Assembly (NCBI GenBank): GCA_900770945.1
Contig: CAAGME010000028.1
Span: 1-52,603, forward strand
From: Clostridia bacterium
GTDB lineage: Bacteria > Bacillota > Clostridia > Christensenellales > Borkfalkiaceae
Length of the DNA: 52,603 nucleotides
Direction of reading: 5' to 3'
The position numbers and the translations under genes were made by a program. Under the pieces are notes generated by a model. The model did not search any database and had not been told where the DNA came from. It saw only the letters and a list, made by a program, of their open reading frames with translations. Below are positions 49,316 to 52,603 of this stretch, piece by piece (position 1 is the stretch's first letter; the number at the start of each line of letters is the position of its first letter).

Positions 49316-50932
49316 ATGACAAAGTACATTTTCGTAACGGGCGGCGTTGTGTCCGGTTTAGGCAAAGGAATAGTTGCGGCATCGCTCGGCAGGCTTTTAG
49401 GGTTACGCGGTTTGACGGTAGCCGCGCAGAAGTTCGACCCGTATATGAACGTAGACCCGGGAACGATGAACCCCATTCAGCACGGCGAAGTTTTCGTCAC
49501 CGACGACGGCGCGGAAACCGACCTCGACTTAGGGCATTACGAACGCTTCATCGACCGCAACTTAACAAAATTTTCCAACCTTACTTCCGGCAAGGTTTTC
49601 TGGAACGTTCTCACAAAAGAAAGACAGGGCAAGTACCTCGGGCAAACGGTGCAGATTATTCCGCACGTCACCAACGAGATAAAAGCTTTTATTTCGAGCA
49701 ACGCGGAAGAAAGCAAAGCGGACGTTGTTATAACGGAAATCGGCGGCACGATAGGCGACATCGAAAGCCAGCCGTTTTTGGAAGCCATAAGACAATTTTC
49801 GCAGGAAGTGGGAATAAAAAATTGCCTGTTTATCCACGTCTGCCTCGTTCCTTACATATCCGGCTCGGACGAATATAAGTCCAAACCCGTTCAGCATTCC
49901 GTCAAGGAATTGCAGGCTAACGGTATTCACCCGAACATCATCGTCACGAGAAGCGACGGCGATTGCGGCGACGCCATAAGAGAAAAAATAGCCATGTTCT
50001 GCAACGTCAAACCCGATTGCGTTATTTCCAACACCACGGTCGATTGCCTCTATAAAGCCCCGATCATGCTTCACGAAAACGGGCTTGACAAAGTTGTCGT
50101 TCGCGAACTCGGGCTTAAAGGAAAGTTAGACCTTTCCGTCTGGAAAAAACTCATTAAAAACATAGATTCGAGAAAAGGAAAAGTCACGATAGGCATCGTC
50201 GGCAAGTACGTCACTCTGCACGACAGCTATCTGAGCATTGTGGAATCTCTTAACCACGCTTCTTACGAAAACGGCGTTTTCGTTGACATAAAATGGATTG
50301 ACAGCGACAAAATAACCCGTGAAAACGCCGCGGAAAAGCTTAGCGGCGTAGACGGCATTCTCGTCCCCGGCGGATTCGGCGAAAGGGGAATCGAGGGAAT
50401 GATTAACGCTTGCGAATACGCCCGCGAAAACAAAGTGCCTTACTTCGGCATATGCTTAGGTATGCAGATAGCCGTTATGGAATTCGCGCGCCACGTTGCG
50501 GGCGTCGAAAACGCCACGAGCGGCGAGTTTGACAAAAAGAACGCCTACCCGCACGTTATCGACATTATGGCGGACCAGATAGGCAAGGCGAAAGGCGGCA
50601 CAATGCGCCTCGGCGGATACCCCTGCGTGTTGAAAGACGGAACGAAGATAATGGCGGCTTACGGCGCAAAGGAAATCCGCGAACGCCACCGCCACCGCTA
50701 CGAATTCAACAACGAATACCGCGATCTCCTGACCGAAAAAGGGCTTGTAATAAGCGGCACTTCGCCCGATAATCATATCGTAGAAACGGTAGAGCTTAAC
50801 GGCGAACAGTTCTTCATCGGCGTTCAGTTCCACCCGGAATTCACTTCCCGCCCCAACCGCGCCAACCCCATTTTCCGCGAATTCGTGAAAGCCGCCAAAG
50901 CTAAAAAAGCCGCGGAAAAGCCCAAAAAGTAA
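49316..50932 (+). CDS. pyrG: CTP synthase
   Basis: A 538-residue enzyme converting UTP to CTP with glutamine. The N-terminal synthetase half starts KYIFVTGGVVSGLGKGI and the C-terminal class I amidotransferase half has the nucleophile Cys in FGICLGMQ (near 380) and the His-x-Glu pair in VQFHPEF (near 505). AAAGGAG precedes the ATG. The gene is alone, behind a leader with a terminator and ahead of another terminator. Confidence 0.98.
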   Translation: MTKYIFVTGGVVSGLGKGIVAASLGRLLGLRGLTVAAQKFDPYMNVDPGTMNPIQHGEVFVTDDGAETDLDLGHYERFIDRNLTKFSNLTSGKVFWNVLTKERQGKYLGQTVQIIPHVTNEIKAFISSNAEESKADVVITEIGGTIGDIESQPFLEAIRQFSQEVGIKNCLFIHVCLVPYISGSDEYKSKPVQHSVKELQANGIHPNIIVTRSDGDCGDAIREKIAMFCNVKPDCVISNTTVDCLYKAPIMLHENGLDKVVVRELGLKGKLDLSVWKKLIKNIDSRKGKVTIGIVGKYVTLHDSYLSIVESLNHASYENGVFVDIKWIDSDKITRENAAEKLSGVDGILVPGGFGERGIEGMINACEYARENKVPYFGICLGMQIAVMEFARHVAGVENATSGEFDKKNAYPHVIDIMADQIGKAKGGTMRLGGYPCVLKDGTKIMAAYGAKEIRERHRHRYEFNNEYRDLLTEKGLVISGTSPDNHIVETVELNGEQFFIGVQFHPEFTSRPNRANPIFREFVKAAKAKKAAEKPKK

Positions 50933-50952
50933 CAGTCATTGAATAGAAATGT

Positions 50953-50988
50953 AAAAAGCAATCCCCGTAAAAGGAGATTGCTTTTTTG
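50953..50988 (+). terminator. Terminator after pyrG
   Basis: Stem AAGCAATCCCC/GGAGATTGCTT with a short A-rich loop and a T run. Confidence 0.8.
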
Positions 50989-51111
50989 CTTGCACGGAGG
51001 ATTTTTTTGCGTTTAAAAAGTATTTCAAAGTGAAAAACGGCTTATTTTTTCAAAAATTGTTTGTTGTTATAAAAATAAATCCGAAAAAATTGTCGCAAGC
51101 TAAAAAAACGC

Positions 51112-51178
51112 TTGAAAAAGCATATGTTTTTGTGTATAATAAAAATAGAAATTTTAACCCGTATTGTTGACAATCGGG
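51112..51178 (+). promoter_or_regulatory. Promoter and leader hairpin of the Sel1-repeat gene
   Basis: TTGAAA (51112-51117), 17 bp, TATAAT (51135-51140), then a leader of about 70 nt with a hairpin CCCGTATTGT/ACAATCGGG (51158-51178, one bulge). The 286-bp gap between pyrG and this gene holds nothing else. Confidence 0.6.
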
Positions 51179-51218
51179 CAAAAATTATCTTCAAAACGCA
51201 AAAGGGGCTTAGAAAGTA

Positions 51219-52603
51219 TGGGTATCGATTATTCAAACGCAACGACTAAACAATTGTTAGAATTAGCCGAGCAAGGCGACGTTATGGCGCAAAAATTTTT
51301 AGCCTACCGCTACGATATCGGTCAAGGTGTAAAAAAGGACTACGAAAAAGCTGCGTATTGGTACGAGAAAGCGGCTGAGCAAGGCGACGCAGTGGCGCAA
51401 TATAATTTGGCTTTCCGCTACGGCGTCGGTCAAGGAGTAGAAAAGGACAGCGAAAAGTCTTTGTATTGGGATACAAAAGCGGCAGAACAAGGTTATGCAA
51501 AAGCACAATATAATTTGGGCGTTTCCTATAATCAAGGATATAAAGTAAAACAGGATTACGAAAAGGCTGTTTATTGGTTCACAAAATCGGCAGAGCAAGG
51601 TTATGAATACGCGCAATTATATTTAGGCGAGTGCTATGCGAAAGGTGAAGGAGTGGAGCAAGATTATGAAAAGGCAACGTATTGGCTTCAAAAGGCTGCG
51701 GAACAAGGCGTTGGAAAAGCGCAATATGAATTAGGCGGTTACTATCATAAAGGTCAAGGAGTAAAACGGGATTACGAAAAAGCCGCGTATTGGTTTAGAA
51801 AGGCGGCGGAACAAGGCAACGCGAAAGCGAAACAAGAGTTGGCTTTGTGCTATGCGCAAGGTCAAGGCGTAAAACAAGACTACGAGAAGGCTGTGGAGTT
51901 ATTCTCGGAGTTGGCAAAGCGCGGCGACTCGGAAGCGCAACGCCGATTAGGCGTATGTTATAATAACGGTTGGGGTGTAAAGAAAGACTATGAACAAGCC
52001 GTGTTTTGGTATACGAAGTCGGCAGAACAGGGCGACGCCGCGGCGCAATACAATTTAGGTTTGAGTTATGATGAAGGTAATGGTGTAATACAGAACTATG
52101 AAAAGGCTCGGTCTTTGTACCAAAAGGCGGTATGTTTCTTTGCAAAGTCGGCGGAACAAGGCAATGCCGTACCGCAAAATAATTTAGGCGTGTGCTATGC
52201 TCACGGTCGAGGAGTAGAGCAAGACTATGAAAAAGCGGTGTATTGGTACGCTAAGTCTGCTAAGCAAGGCTTTGATGCTGCGCAATATAATTTAGGTTGC
52301 TGCTATGCTAACGGTGATGGCGTAATACAAGACTATGAAAAAGCGGTGTATTGGTACGCAAAGTCCGCGGAACAAAACTATGCGGATGCACAATGTAATT
52401 TAGGCGAGTGCTATGCTAACGGTGATGGCGTAAAACAAGACTATGAAAAAGCCGTATATTGGTACACAAAGTCGGCGGAACAAGGCAATGCCGTAGCGCA
52501 AAATAATTTAGGTGTTTGCTATGCTAACGGTGATGGCGTAAAACAAGACTATGAAAAAGCCGTATATTGGTACACAAAGTCGGCGGAACAAGGCAATGCC
52601 GTA
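51219..52603 (+). CDS. Sel1-repeat protein (3' end beyond the window)
   Basis: An open frame runs from the ATG at 51219 (weak AAGGGG upstream) to the window end, at least 461 residues without a stop. After a short N-terminus (MGIDYSNATTKQLLE) it is made wholly of Sel1-like repeats of 36 residues with the pattern AEQGxxxAQxxLGxxYxxGxGVxxDYEKAxYWYxKS: twelve complete copies and the start of a thirteenth. The eighth copy carries seven extra residues (VCFFAKS). The last copies are nearly identical. No signal peptide is seen. Sel1 proteins are helical scaffolds for protein-protein contact; this one has no visible catalytic domain, though one may lie further on. Confidence 0.9.

Noticed and set aside
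51282..52145. Several minus-strand open frames opposite the Sel1 gene
   Set aside because: They are repeats of each other only because they mirror the Sel1 coding repeats, and they have no start signals.
51219..52603. CRISPR-like array at the end of the window
   Set aside because: The 108-bp period is in frame and codes for Sel1 units; there are no short exact repeats with unique spacers.
1..52603. tRNA, rRNA, prophage or integrative element
   Set aside because: No tRNA cloverleaf, rRNA segment, phage structural gene or att-site pair was noticed; the tyrosine recombinase stands among housekeeping genes. Short tRNA genes could only be excluded with a dedicated search.

Overview
The window is 52.6 kb of dense bacterial chromosome with 42 protein-coding genes that I can support, the last of them cut by the window end. 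No rRNA, tRNA, CRISPR array or prophage was seen. The gene set points to a Bacillota (Firmicutes) genome, most likely an uncultured Clostridia-type bacterium: Asp23/YloU-FakA, RecG, RqcH, ClpP-ClpX, PlsX-Rnc-Smc-FtsY, HrcA-GrpE-DnaK-DnaJ under a CIRCE operator, the YlxY-M16 peptidase pair, WhiA, SpoVG, NfnAB, and many textbook sigma-A promoters with 17-bp spacers. The placement is inferred from gene content and synteny, not from a phylogeny.

Layout. 1-690: gene-free, palindrome-rich DNA with an orphan promoter at 284-312. 690-9940: asp23-fakA, recG, convergent rqcH, then tig, clpP and clpX (ribosome- and protease-linked quality control). 10-17.7 kb: an operon-like run asnS-plsX-rnc-smc-ftsY. 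17.8-21 kb: a CAT-superfamily acyltransferase-like protein coupled to a zinc-ribbon membrane protein, then a membrane-anchored ComEC-type hydrolase. 21-27.2 kb: spoVG, murC, a membrane-tethered PadR-like regulator, a Xer-type tyrosine recombinase with a long motif-rich leader, and hflX. 27.3-32.2 kb: the heat-shock operon on the minus strand. 32.2-32.8 kb: gene-free, with a 295-bp MITE-like element bounded by 29-bp inverted repeats; one further 20-bp end of the same element lies beyond dnaJ. 32.8-36.1 kb: ylxY, an M16 peptidase, a small GNAT-like protein and a chloramphenicol-acetyltransferase-like protein. 36.1-39 kb: two tandem, translationally coupled paralogues with an N-terminal TIR-like (Cap12/Pycsar-type) domain and a helical TPR-like C-terminus. 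39-41.2 kb: nfnA-nfnB. 41.3-48.3 kb: O-antigen-ligase-like protein, a solute-binding-like protein, murB, a PHP phosphoesterase, whiA, gpsA and an SGNH hydrolase. 48.4-52.6 kb: a TetR regulator with a palindrome on its own promoter, pyrG behind a terminator-containing leader, and a large Sel1-repeat protein running off the end.

Most genes are housekeeping. The best candidates for something undescribed are the tandem TIR-TPR pair at 36106-38948 (no cyclic-nucleotide synthase is seen beside it, so the trigger is unknown), the membrane-anchored PadR-like protein at 22895-24655, the MITE-like element, and several leader and operator structures (Xer leader, pyrG leader, promoter plus 20-bp palindrome at 284-340). 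All functional statements come from reading the sequence and recognising families; no database search was run.
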